Assembly: GCA_030447945.1 (NCBI GenBank)
Contig: JAUJNV010000101.1
Location: 1 to 8,408, forward strand
From: Fimbriimonas sp.
GTDB taxonomy: Bacteria; Armatimonadota; Fimbriimonadia; Fimbriimonadales; Fimbriimonadaceae
Length of the DNA: 8,408 bases
Direction: 5' to 3'
Position 1 is the stretch's first letter. Each line of letters starts with the position of its first letter. Shown here one piece after another: positions 1 to 5,323 of the stretch. Below the pieces are notes generated by a model that made no database searches, was not told where the DNA came from, and saw only the letters and a program-made list of their open reading frames with translations. The position numbers and the translations under genes are program-made.

Positions 1-407
1 ATGAGCGGTCGGGCTTCGCGGACGAACCGGCGGTAGTCCTCGGGGGCATCGCCAAAGTCGCTCTGGATGCTACCGATCGCCACGTAGTCGCAGCCGAGCG
101 TCCGGTGGAACGCGATCTCTTCCTCCGTCCGCTCGACGAGCCTGGCCCAAGGTCGGTGCGTCGCGCAGCAGCGGAGGCCGAGCTCGTCCAGCATCCTCCT
201 GGCGTCCCCGGCCGAGACCTCCGGCGAGGCCCCGCCCATACACCCGACCGCCGAGAGCTGCACCCCCTCGTACCCCATCTCCCGGCACCGCCGGAGCGCC
301 TCGCGCAGCCCCGCGCGGGTGCCCGTGAACTCCCGCAGCGTGTAGAGCTGGGCGGCGAGACGGGCGTTGGGCGTTGGGCGTTGGGGGTTGGGGGTTGCGT
401 CGATCAC
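1..407 (-). CDS. Sugar phosphate isomerase/epimerase (xylose isomerase-like TIM barrel), 3' end cut by window edge
   Basis: The minus-strand frame is open from a GTG at 405-407 to the left edge, giving about 135 residues of a protein normally near 250-280. After a short odd leader it reads R-L-A-A-Q-L-Y-T-L-R-E-F, the usual first beta strand of AP_endonuc_2/xylose isomerase-like proteins. Then come a helix with L-R-E-A-L-R-R-C-R-E-M-G-Y-E-G-V-Q-L, a strand with G-L-R-C-C-A-T-H, and L-G-C-D-Y-V-A-I-G-S. These match the first three or four beta/alpha units of cytoplasmic sugar epimerases/isomerases; the substrate cannot be told. An in-frame TAA at 420-422 leaves GTG 407 as the only start available, so the first 15 or so residues are translated from the heptamer array at 362-396. 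No convincing ribosome-binding site is visible. It lies 45 bp downstream of the TSUP gene on the same strand and may be co-transcribed with it. The family call is firm; the start is not. Confidence 0.8.
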   Translation of the reverse strand, partial: MIDATPNPQRPTPNARLAAQLYTLREFTGTRAGLREALRRCREMGYEGVQLSAVGCMGGASPEVSAGDARRMLDELGLRCCATHRPWARLVERTEEEIAFHRTLGCDYVAIGSIQSDFGDAPEDYRRFVREARPL

Positions 408-447
408 CGTAGTTGCACCTTATCCTAACAACCAACACCCAACACCC
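362..447. repeat. Inverted heptamer array E1
   Basis: Five perfect-period heptamers stand at 362-396: GGGCGTT three times, then GGGGGTT twice. Facing them at 427-447 are AACAACC, AACACCC and AACACCC, which on the minus strand read GGGTGTT, GGGTGTT, GGTTGTT. The loop is 30 nt (397-426). The G-rich arm meets the usual G-quadruplex pattern of four or more runs of at least three G with short loops. The element fills the gap between the TSUP stop (453-455) and the isomerase, and overlaps the isomerase's 5' coding end. Confidence 0.85.
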
Positions 448-452
448 TCCCC

Positions 453-812
453 CTACTTCCTTAGCACGAGTTGCAGCGCAACCAGCACCAGGAATCCGGC
501 GAAGATCCGGCGGAGCAGGACCTCGTCGATCCCGATCGCGATCTTCGAGCCGCCGAGCACGCCGAAGAGGAACCCCGCCGCGATGAGGGCGGCGACGCGC
601 ACGTCGACGCTCCCCGCCTTGTGGTACTGCAGCACCCCGAGAATCCCCACCGGCAGCAGGAGCGCCGCGAGCGACGTTCCCTGCGCCCGCTGCTGCCCGA
701 AACCGAGCAAGAGGGTCATCGCCGGAACCATCACGATCCCGCCCCCGATCCCAAAGAACCCACTCGCCACGCCCGCGAACAGGCCGATTACCAGGGGCAC
801 GAAAGCATCCAT
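453..812 (-). CDS. Half-size TauE/SafE (TSUP) family membrane permease
   Basis: This 119-residue, strongly hydrophobic protein has about four predicted membrane segments. It starts at ATG 810-812 and ends at TAG 453-455. Residues 10-30 carry the signature G-L-F-A-G-V-A-S-G-F-F-G-I-G-G-G-I-V-M-V-P, and residues 45-48 the G-T-S-L motif; both are hallmarks of the TSUP family. Members move sulfite, sulfonates, sulfoacetate or other small organic anions across the inner membrane. Full-length TSUP proteins have about 250 residues in two similar halves, and single-half proteins like this are known and presumably work as dimers. The substrate cannot be predicted. No strong Shine-Dalgarno precedes the ATG. 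Upstream lies a divergent intergenic region shared with the binding-protein gene. The frame is intact. Confidence 0.85.
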   Translation of the reverse strand: MDAFVPLVIGLFAGVASGFFGIGGGIVMVPAMTLLLGFGQQRAQGTSLAALLLPVGILGVLQYHKAGSVDVRVAALIAAGFLFGVLGGSKIAIGIDEVLLRRIFAGFLVLVALQLVLRK

Positions 813-820
813 GGCTCAGT

Positions 821-925
821 TTAGGGCGTCAAGGCGTTGGGGCGTTTAGGCGTTAGGGTGGAGAGGTCCGTTTTTCAGTGTAGGGTGAAGAAGAAGCTAC
901 CCCAACGCCCAACGCCCAAAACCCC
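821..925. repeat. Inverted octamer/heptamer array E2 in a divergent promoter region
   Basis: Left arm 821-860 splits into five octamers: TTAGGGCG, TCAAGGCG, TTGGGGCG, TTTAGGCG, TTAGGGTG. Right arm 900-925 is C-rich with period seven: CCCAACG, CCCAACG, CCCAAAA, CCCC. The two arms are complementary in word content and enclose about 40 nt. The element occupies most of the 128-bp gap between the divergently transcribed TSUP (start 812) and binding-protein (start 941) genes. I see no confident -10/-35 pair for either gene here. Confidence 0.75.
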
Positions 926-940
926 GGATAATAAACTCCT

Positions 941-2530
941 GTGAAACGCGCCCTCCCCTTTCTGATCGCCCTTCCCCTCCTCCTCGCCGCCTGCGGGAAG
1001 GGGGACTTCTCCAAGCGAGGCACGAAGGCGCGGACGAACGCGCTGCGCTATGCCCTCGGCACCTCGCCCACCACGCTCGACCCCGGAAAGGTGCAGGACA
1101 CGGAGACCGGCGACCTGCTGAGCAACGTGTTCGAGGGGCTCGTCGCCTACGACGAGCAAAACCGGATCGTCCCCCGGCTCGCCGAAGGCTGGACGGTCGA
1201 GGACGGCGGGCGCACCTACGTCTTCCGGATCAAGCCGGGCGTGAAGTTCCATAACGGCCGTGAGCTTGTCGCCGCCGACCTTAAGTGGAGCATAGAGCGC
1301 AGCCTGAACCCGACCCTGTCCTCTCCGACCGCCGCACACTACCTGACGGACATCGTCGGCGCGAAAGAAAGGTTGGAGGAGAAGACGGAGGCAGTGAAAG
1401 GGATCCAGGCTCCCGACGACCGCACCCTGCGCATCACCCTCGACAAGCCCCGCCCCTACTTCCTTGGCAAGCTGACCTACCCCTGCGCCTTCGCCCTGGC
1501 GAAGGAAGCCACTCCCCAGGGGGAGATCACGACGCCCGCGCAGGCCATCGGCACCGGCCCGTTCCGCCTGGCCGCGAGTGTGCGCGAGCAGGCCGTGTCG
1601 CTGGCCGCGCACGAGGCGTACCATGGCGGCAAGCCCGCCGTCGAGCGCATCGAGCGCCCGATCATCCTGGACACGGCGACCCGGCTGAACAAGTACCGCT
1701 CCGGCGAGCTCGACTTCCTCACGCTCGACCGGGGCCAACTCGGCGGAGTTGAGGCCGATCCTGCGCTCAAGAACCAGCTCACCTACTTCCCGCGTCCGAC
1801 CGTTTTTTACGTGAGCCTCATCGCGCCCGCTTACGCGCCCTTCAAGGACCGGCGCGTGCGCCGCGCCGTCGCGATGGCGATCGACCGCGAGACGATCAGC
1901 CGCGACCTCCTGCACGGGATGCCCCCCGCCCAGGGCCTCATCCCCCCCGGCGTGATGGGGCACCGCCCGGACTTCAAGGGCCTGCCCTACGACCCCGCCG
2001 CGGCCCGTGCTCTCTTGGCGGAGGCGGGGCACCCAAACGGCAAAGGGCTCCCGCCGCTAAGCATCTTCTATCGCGAGCAAGCCCCCGCCTCGCGCATCCT
2101 GGTCGAAGGCGTCCAGGCGCAGCTCCGGCAGAACCTGGGCCTGGAGGTTGCGGTGCGCCCGATGGTGTGGGGCGCTTTGCTGGCCGCGCGCAACAAGCGC
2201 GAGCTGCCCATGATCCACAACTCCTGGGTCGGCGACTACCTGGATCCCCAGAACTTCCTGAGCCTGCTCCTTTCCAGCACAACCTCGCAAAACTGGGACG
2301 GCTACAAGAACCCCGAGTTCGACCGCCTCTGCGCCGAAGCCGACGCCAGCCTCGACGAAGCCAAGCGCCTCGCCCTCTACCAGAAGGCGGAGGACATCGT
2401 CATTCAGGACGCCCCCCGGGTCCCTATCTACTATGGGCGCGACGCAATTCTCGTCAGCCCCCGGGTGAAGGGGTTGCGGACGAACCTCTTTGGGTTGCTG
2501 CCGCACACGACGGTAAGGGTGGAGGGGTGA
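941..2530 (+). CDS. ABC transporter substrate-binding lipoprotein, SBP_bac_5 (oligopeptide/dipeptide-type)
   Basis: An intact 529-residue protein. It starts at GTG 941 with a lipoprotein signal peptide (M-K-R, hydrophobic core, lipobox L-A-A-C with Cys18), so it is exported and lipid-anchored. The SBP_bac_5 fold follows: T-L-D-P near residue 45, then F-E-G-L-V-A-Y-D, then L-A-E-G-W with F-R-I-K-P-G-V-K-F-H-N-G-R-E, which is the classic start of OppA/DppA-type proteins. Near the middle is F-K-D-R-R-V-R-R-A-V-A-M-A-I-D-R, and towards the end W-V-G-D-Y-L-D-P-Q-N-F and P-I-Y-Y-G-R. The family binds peptides, nickel complexes or oligosaccharides; the ligand is not readable. No permease or ATPase gene is adjacent, so it is an orphan here. 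The start is chosen because it gives a complete signal peptide; no clear ribosome-binding site precedes it, and array E2 ends 15 nt upstream. Confidence 0.92.
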   Translation: MKRALPFLIALPLLLAACGKGDFSKRGTKARTNALRYALGTSPTTLDPGKVQDTETGDLLSNVFEGLVAYDEQNRIVPRLAEGWTVEDGGRTYVFRIKPGVKFHNGRELVAADLKWSIERSLNPTLSSPTAAHYLTDIVGAKERLEEKTEAVKGIQAPDDRTLRITLDKPRPYFLGKLTYPCAFALAKEATPQGEITTPAQAIGTGPFRLAASVREQAVSLAAHEAYHGGKPAVERIERPIILDTATRLNKYRSGELDFLTLDRGQLGGVEADPALKNQLTYFPRPTVFYVSLIAPAYAPFKDRRVRRAVAMAIDRETISRDLLHGMPPAQGLIPPGVMGHRPDFKGLPYDPAAARALLAEAGHPNGKGLPPLSIFYREQAPASRILVEGVQAQLRQNLGLEVAVRPMVWGALLAARNKRELPMIHNSWVGDYLDPQNFLSLLLSSTTSQNWDGYKNPEFDRLCAEADASLDEAKRLALYQKAEDIVIQDAPRVPIYYGRDAILVSPRVKGLRTNLFGLLPHTTVRVEG

Positions 2531-2540
2531 GGAGGGAGAT

Positions 2541-2627
2541 GCGGTATTACGGTATTGCGGTGTTACGGTATTGCGGGTCGAAAATCCGGATCACCGCAAT
2601 ACCGTGACGCCGTAATACCGCAACACC
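2541..2627. repeat. Inverted octamer array E3
   Basis: Left arm 2541-2580 is a clean octamer series: GCGGTATT, ACGGTATT, GCGGTGTT, ACGGTATT, GCGGGTCG. The right arm, about 2592-2627, read on the minus strand gives GGTGTTGC, GGTATTAC, GGCGTCAC, GGTATTGC, GGTGATCC. The arms are complementary over about 34 positions with around five differences, all transitions, so an RNA hairpin could use G-U pairs at some of them. The loop is short (about 2581-2591). The element fills the gap between the binding-protein stop (2530) and the coaD start (2633). Confidence 0.85.
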
Positions 2628-2632
2628 TTCCC

Positions 2633-3115
2633 ATGCCCAACTTCGCCATTTATCCTGGTTCCTTTGACCCTCCCACTCTTGGACATCTCGACGTCGTGGA
2701 GCGCGCAGCGCGGCTCTTTGAACGCGTTGTCGTCGCGGTGGGCGTGAACTCCGGCAAGCGCCCCCTGCTGAGCTCGGAAGCCCGATGCGAGGCGTTGCGC
2801 CTCGCCTGCGCGCACCTGCCGAACGTGCGCGTGGACTCTTTCGACGGACTTCTCGTGGACTACGTGCGCTCACAAGGCGCCGGCTCGATCGTTCGGGGGC
2901 TGCGGGCGACGGCGGACTTCGAGTACGAGTTTCAGATGGCGATGGTCAACCGCCGCCTCGCGCCAGAGGTGGACACCGTATTCTTGATGACGAAGTGGGA
3001 GCACAGCTACCTCAGCTCCTCCATAGTGCGGGAAGTTGCCAACCTCGGTGGGGACTACGCGGGGATGGTCCCGGCGGCGGTGGCGACGGTGATCGAGGAG
3101 GCGTTGGGGCGTTAG
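2633..3115 (+). CDS. coaD: Phosphopantetheine adenylyltransferase
   Basis: An intact 160-residue protein of the usual CoaD length. It transfers AMP from ATP to 4'-phosphopantetheine, making dephospho-CoA, the penultimate step of cytoplasmic CoA synthesis. Residues 5-18 read A-I-Y-P-G-S-F-D-P-P-T-L-G-H, containing the nucleotidyltransferase T-x-G-H motif with His18, the same position as in E. coli. Further on come I-V-R-G-L-R-A with D-F-E-Y-E-F-Q-M-A, and near the end L-S-S-S-I-V-R-E-V-A-N-L-G-G-D, both strongly conserved in CoaD. The start at ATG 2633 is preferred over an in-frame ATG at 2555 because everything upstream of 2633 is octamer repeat. No Shine-Dalgarno is visible: array E3 ends 5 nt before the ATG. 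The last codons and the TAG stop lie inside array E4. Confidence 0.96.
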   Translation: MPNFAIYPGSFDPPTLGHLDVVERAARLFERVVVAVGVNSGKRPLLSSEARCEALRLACAHLPNVRVDSFDGLLVDYVRSQGAGSIVRGLRATADFEYEFQMAMVNRRLAPEVDTVFLMTKWEHSYLSSSIVREVANLGGDYAGMVPAAVATVIEEALGR

Positions 3116-3169
3116 GGCGGCGTTCCGGAGCCTTTCTCCAACGCCTAAATGCCCTAACGCCGCAATGCC
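3100..3169. repeat. Inverted octamer array E4, overlapping the coaD stop codon
   Basis: Left arm words are GGCGTTGG (3100-3107), GGCGTTAG (3108-3115, containing the coaD TAG) and GGCGTTCC (3119-3126). The right arm has CCAACGCC (3138-3145), TAAATGCC, CTAACGCC and GCAATGCC (3162-3169); on the minus strand these read GGCATTGC, GGCGTTAG, GGCATTTA, GGCGTTGG. Two of the four right-arm words are exact complements of left-arm words. The loop is about 11 nt. It could fold as a hairpin at the 3' end of the coaD transcript, but no T-tract follows, so a standard intrinsic terminator is not supported. Confidence 0.85.
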
Positions 3170-3201
3170 CTCCCTTATCCGTGCCACAATAATCCGCCCT
3201 T

Positions 3202-3762
3202 ATGGACATTCTGCGACTGCTCGACGATCTCAGCTCGCTCGCGGTGGAGAAGCCGAGGAACATCCCGCTCGCCACCCCATTCGTATATGGGCTGGACAAG
3301 GACGAGATCAGCATGCAGATCGCCAAGGTCCGTGCCTCTTTCCCCAAGAGCTCAAAACCGCCGCGAGCACGGTGCGCGAATCGAGCGGATCCTCGACGTC
3401 GCGCGCCAGGGACGCCGCCGCCACCGTGGAAGGCGCGCGCAAGGAGGCCGAGCGCATTCTCGCCGAAACCCAGAAGGAGGCCGAGCGTACGCTGGAGCAG
3501 ACCCGCCTTCGAGCAGCAGCGGATGTTCGCCGAGAGCGAGATCCTCAAGCTGAGCAAGCCCAGAGCGAGGAGATCCGCAACGCCGCCGAGCGCGAGTCCA
3601 CCCAGATGCGGCGCGGCGCGGAGAAGTACGCCTACGACGTGCTCTCGCAGCTCGAAGGCGTGGTCGGCAAGGTCATGACCACCATCGAGCGCGGCAAGCA
3701 GGAGATGCAGCGCCCCGAGCTCCGCGCCCGGCGCGCCCCGCGAAAAGGCCATCGGGCGGTGA
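3202..3762 (+). pseudogene. Coiled-coil protein downstream of coaD, broken by several frameshifts
   Basis: Starting at ATG 3202, the frame reads M-D-I-L-R-L-L-D-D-L-S-S-L-A-V-E-K-P, then G-L-D-K-D-E-I-S-M-Q-I-A-K-V-R-A-S, to about 3351. Homology-like sequence then hops between frames: E-L-K-T-A-A-S-T-V-R-E-S to about 3381, E-R-I-L-D-V-A-R to about 3404, A-A-A-T-V-E-G-A-R-K-E-A-E-R-I-L-A-E-T-Q to about 3508, E-Q-Q-R-M-F-A-E-S-E-I-L-K-L-S-K to about 3558, then A-Q-S-E-E-I-R-N through G-K-V-M-T-T-I-E-R-G-K-Q-E. It finally shifts into P-R-E-K-A-I-G-R with TGA 3760-3762. Pieced together it is about 187 residues, charged, heptad-like and without membrane segments, resembling DivIVA-like or ATP-synthase-b-like coiled coils. 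From memory, a coiled-coil gene (SepIVA-like in actinobacteria) often follows coaD, which fits. At least five single-base breaks in 560 bp suggest sequence error rather than decay. Confidence 0.7.
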
Positions 3763-3847
3763 GAGAGCGCTCGGTGATGTCGAACGGGCCGATTCCGCCC
3801 GGCTTCGCCTATCGCTCGCTCCGCCGGACATGTAAGGGTGAAGGGCC

Positions 3848-3924
3848 CTACAGCCTATTCCCAAACCCTTTGGAGTGCGGCTACCTGGCGCCGCACTCCA
3901 AAGGGATTTCGGGATGAACTGTAG
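3848..3924. terminator. Strong nested palindrome, candidate bidirectional terminator
   Basis: The core is a perfect 16-bp inverted repeat: CCCTTTGGAGTGCGGC at 3866-3881 and its complement at 3890-3905, with an 8-nt loop. Outside it, TCCC (3859-3862) faces GGGA (3911-3914), and CTACAG (3848-3853) faces CTGTAG (3919-3924), giving a 77-bp interrupted stem. It sits between convergent units, the coiled-coil gene (plus, ends 3762) and the lipoprotein gene (minus, ends 3963), where a terminator is expected. There is no long T-tract on either side, so it could equally be a dispersed palindromic repeat. Nothing else coding is visible in 3763-3962. Confidence 0.65.
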
Positions 3925-3962
3925 CCTAGTGGACGTCTGGCCGAGGCGCCTTAGGGCTGGGC

Positions 3963-4064
3963 TTACCCTTTTGGCCCGGCCATCGTCTCGGTACGTTCCC
4001 CCGCGTCACAGCCTGCGAACACGAGGCCGGCGGCGAGGCATACGAGTGCGATAGACCATTTCAT
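3963..4064 (-). CDS. Tiny lipoprotein (33 residues)
   Basis: An intact short minus-strand frame starts at ATG 4062-4064 and ends at TAA 3963-3965. The N-terminus is M-K-W followed by a hydrophobic stretch (S-I-A-L-V-C-L-A-A-G-L-V) and the lipobox-like F-A-G-C, with Cys19 as the predicted lipidated residue. Only 14 residues follow (D-A-G-E-R-T-E-T-M-A-G-P-K-G). It begins 7 nt after the TGA that ends the prepilin-like gene, with GGAG at 4077-4080 upstream as a possible ribosome-binding site, so the two are very likely co-transcribed. Very short lipoproteins behind pseudopilin-type genes occur in Planctomycetes and related phyla, from general knowledge. Phe at -3 of the lipobox is less common than Leu. 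Function unknown. Confidence 0.7.
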   Translation of the reverse strand: MKWSIALVCLAAGLVFAGCDAGERTETMAGPKG

Positions 4065-4071
4065 CCCTTAG

Positions 4072-4925
4072 TCACGCTCCAAAATTGTCCTGCGGCGACT
4101 TGTAGGTGGCGGCAAACGGCAGCGCCTTCGCGTGGCCGTCCATGAAGTTGAAGAGCTGGACCTTGCCGTAGCGCGTCGTCCCCTTCGGCTGGCGCGGTAG
4201 GCCGTCGATAAACTCGTTCCACTCGCCGTCGAGCTGGCCGTTCCAGTCCTGCAATGCTCCGCGTTCGGAAAGCGGGGAACAGGGGGGAGCCGCCTTCCCT
4301 TGCTGTAGTGGTAGGGCCCCGTCGCGGCGTCCCGATCCACGTCCCAAGGGTCGAAGCAGATGTCGAAAAACTCGCTGCTCCAGAACGGGTCGTCCGGATT
4401 GTCCATCGGGAGCGGGTTCGGCACGGGGCGGTTCACGGCTCGCTGCCAATTGCCCATCCGAAGGGCGGAGTGCACGGTGGAGGAGGGCTCGCCGATCGTG
4501 CTGAGGTTGCGGTGCATGCCCGTCATGAATGTTGTTCGCATAGGACCCCTACATGACGGGGATGTCTTTGTCGGGGTCGGCGGGATCGAACCACACGCTC
4601 CCCTTGCCGCTGGAAGAGCCGCCGCTCTCGATGCCGCCGCGCCCCATTTTGATGTAGGATTAAGCGCACGCCGGTAATTGCTCACCGCCCACCACGAGAT
4701 CGTCGTCGGAAAGCCGGAGGAGGTGTCCATGGTGCGGGGCAGGACGTCCTCGTGGTCGCTGGCGTACATGACGTTCGCTGTGGAGAGCTGCTTGAGATTG
4801 CTCAGGCTGACGGTTTTCTTCGCGGCCGTTTTGGCTTGGGCGAAGACGGGGAAGAGGATGGCGGCGAGGATCGCGATGATCGCGATGACGACTAAGAGCT
4901 CGATGAGGGTGAAGGCTTTTCTCAT
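4072..4925 (-). pseudogene. Type IV prepilin-like / pseudopilin protein with N-terminal methylation motif, frameshifted
   Basis: The start is ATG 4923-4925, with GGAGG at 4936-4940 upstream. The N-terminus is M-R-K-A then [16 protein letters not shown]: a prepilin peptidase site (Ala instead of the usual Gly before Phe5), Glu9 at mature position 5, and one membrane helix used for pilus or pseudopilus assembly. Then comes F-P-V-F-A-Q-A and [11 protein letters not shown], as in the large H-X9-DG/DUF1559-like pseudopilins of Planctomycetes and Armatimonadota. The frame breaks near 4655 (continuing as [12 protein letters not shown]), meets a TAG at 4549-4551 where Trp would fit (V-M-*-G-S-Y), shifts back near 4535 (F-M-T-G-M-H-R-N), and shifts again near 4280. 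The true C-terminus is [13 protein letters not shown], ending at TGA 4072-4074. Repaired length would be about 284 residues. The breaks may be sequencing errors. Confidence 0.82.
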
Positions 4926-4950
4926 GGATATCGATCCTCCAGGGGCGACC

Positions 4951-4974
4951 GAAGTGTATCACAAGCTACACTTC
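4951..4974. promoter_or_regulatory. 24-bp palindrome between divergent genes, candidate operator
   Basis: GAAGTGTA (4951-4958) and TACACTTC (4967-4974) form a perfect 8-bp inverted repeat with an 8-nt spacer. It lies in the 116-bp gap between the prepilin-like gene (minus, start 4925) and the CsoR-type repressor gene (plus, start 5042). On the minus strand it overlaps a possible promoter (TTCACT, then TGATAC 15 nt further on). Position and symmetry suit a dimeric regulator. It lacks the G/C-tracts typical of known CsoR operators, so the regulator is not assigned. Confidence 0.45.
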
Positions 4975-5041
4975 TAAGTGAAAGCTTTTTCTTCGGCCGG
5001 CCCCGTCTCTTCCCCCGTCGTGTATCTTGTAGAAGAAAGGT

Positions 5042-5320
5042 ATGAAGGACACCGTCAGCCAGGACGCCAAGCGACGCCTCGCGCGGATCGCCGGCCAGGT
5101 CACCGGAATCCAGAAGATGGTGGATGAGGAGCGCTACTGGCGTGGACATCCTCAGCAGCGTCGCAGGCCCTCCGCTCCGCGCTCGACGCTTTCGGCGTGC
5201 TCATGCTCTCCACCCACCTGGAAGACTGCGTCTACGGGCGCCAGGGCGACGGCTGCGAAGGCCCACGCCTGAAGGACGGCTCGAAGAGCTGAAGACGACC
5301 TCAACCGGTTCCTGAAGTAG
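5042..5320 (+). pseudogene. CsoR/RcnR-family metal-sensing transcriptional repressor, frameshifted
   Basis: From ATG 5042 the protein reads R-R-L-A-R-I-A-G-Q-V-T-G-I-Q-K-M-V-D-E-E-R-Y, the diagnostic first helix of the DUF156/CsoR family. The frame then breaks at about 5138, where removing one G gives C-V-D-I-L-S-S-V, and at about 5166, where removing one G gives A-A-L-R-S-A-L-D-A-F-G-V-L-M-L-S-T-H-L-E-D-C-V-Y-G. Two more shifts near the end lead to E-E-L-K-T-T and N-R-F-L-K with TAG 5318-5320. Repaired, it is about 90 residues, the family norm. Cys33, His58 and Cys62 then have the same spacing as the Cu(I)-binding Cys-His-Cys triad of CsoR. Such all-helical tetramers release DNA on binding metal; Cu(I) is the inferred ligand. 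An AAAGG ends 1 nt before the ATG. As written the gene is disrupted. No copper transporter or chaperone is visible in the window. Confidence 0.8.
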
Positions 5321-5323
5321 CCC

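Noticed and set aside
70..438. A 122-residue minus-strand frame at the left end
   Set aside because: It is out of frame with the clear isomerase sequence, is rich in Arg/Gly/Ala/Pro as shadow frames in high-GC DNA are, and has no recognisable motif.
362..447. CRISPR array
   Set aside because: The repeats are 7-8 bases with no spacers, and no cas gene is nearby.
875..2032. A 385-residue minus-strand frame opposite the binding-protein gene
   Set aside because: Its composition is that of an antisense shadow, and the plus strand here has an unmistakable SBP_bac_5 protein with a signal peptide.
2555..2632. Upstream start for coaD at 2555
   Set aside because: The extra residues would be pure octamer-repeat translation, and CoaD proteins start immediately before A-I-Y-P-G-S-F-D.
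3100..3169. Standard intrinsic terminator after coaD
   Set aside because: The stem could form but no T-tract follows on the plus strand, and the same architecture occurs in divergent promoter regions where a terminator makes no sense.
3202..3762. Programmed ribosomal frameshifting in the coiled-coil gene
   Set aside because: At least five shifts in both directions, without consistent slippery sites, cannot be programmed.
4549..4551. TAG reassigned to tryptophan
   Set aside because: TAG is the natural stop of coaD, TSUP, the CsoR-like gene and the phosphotransferase in this same window.
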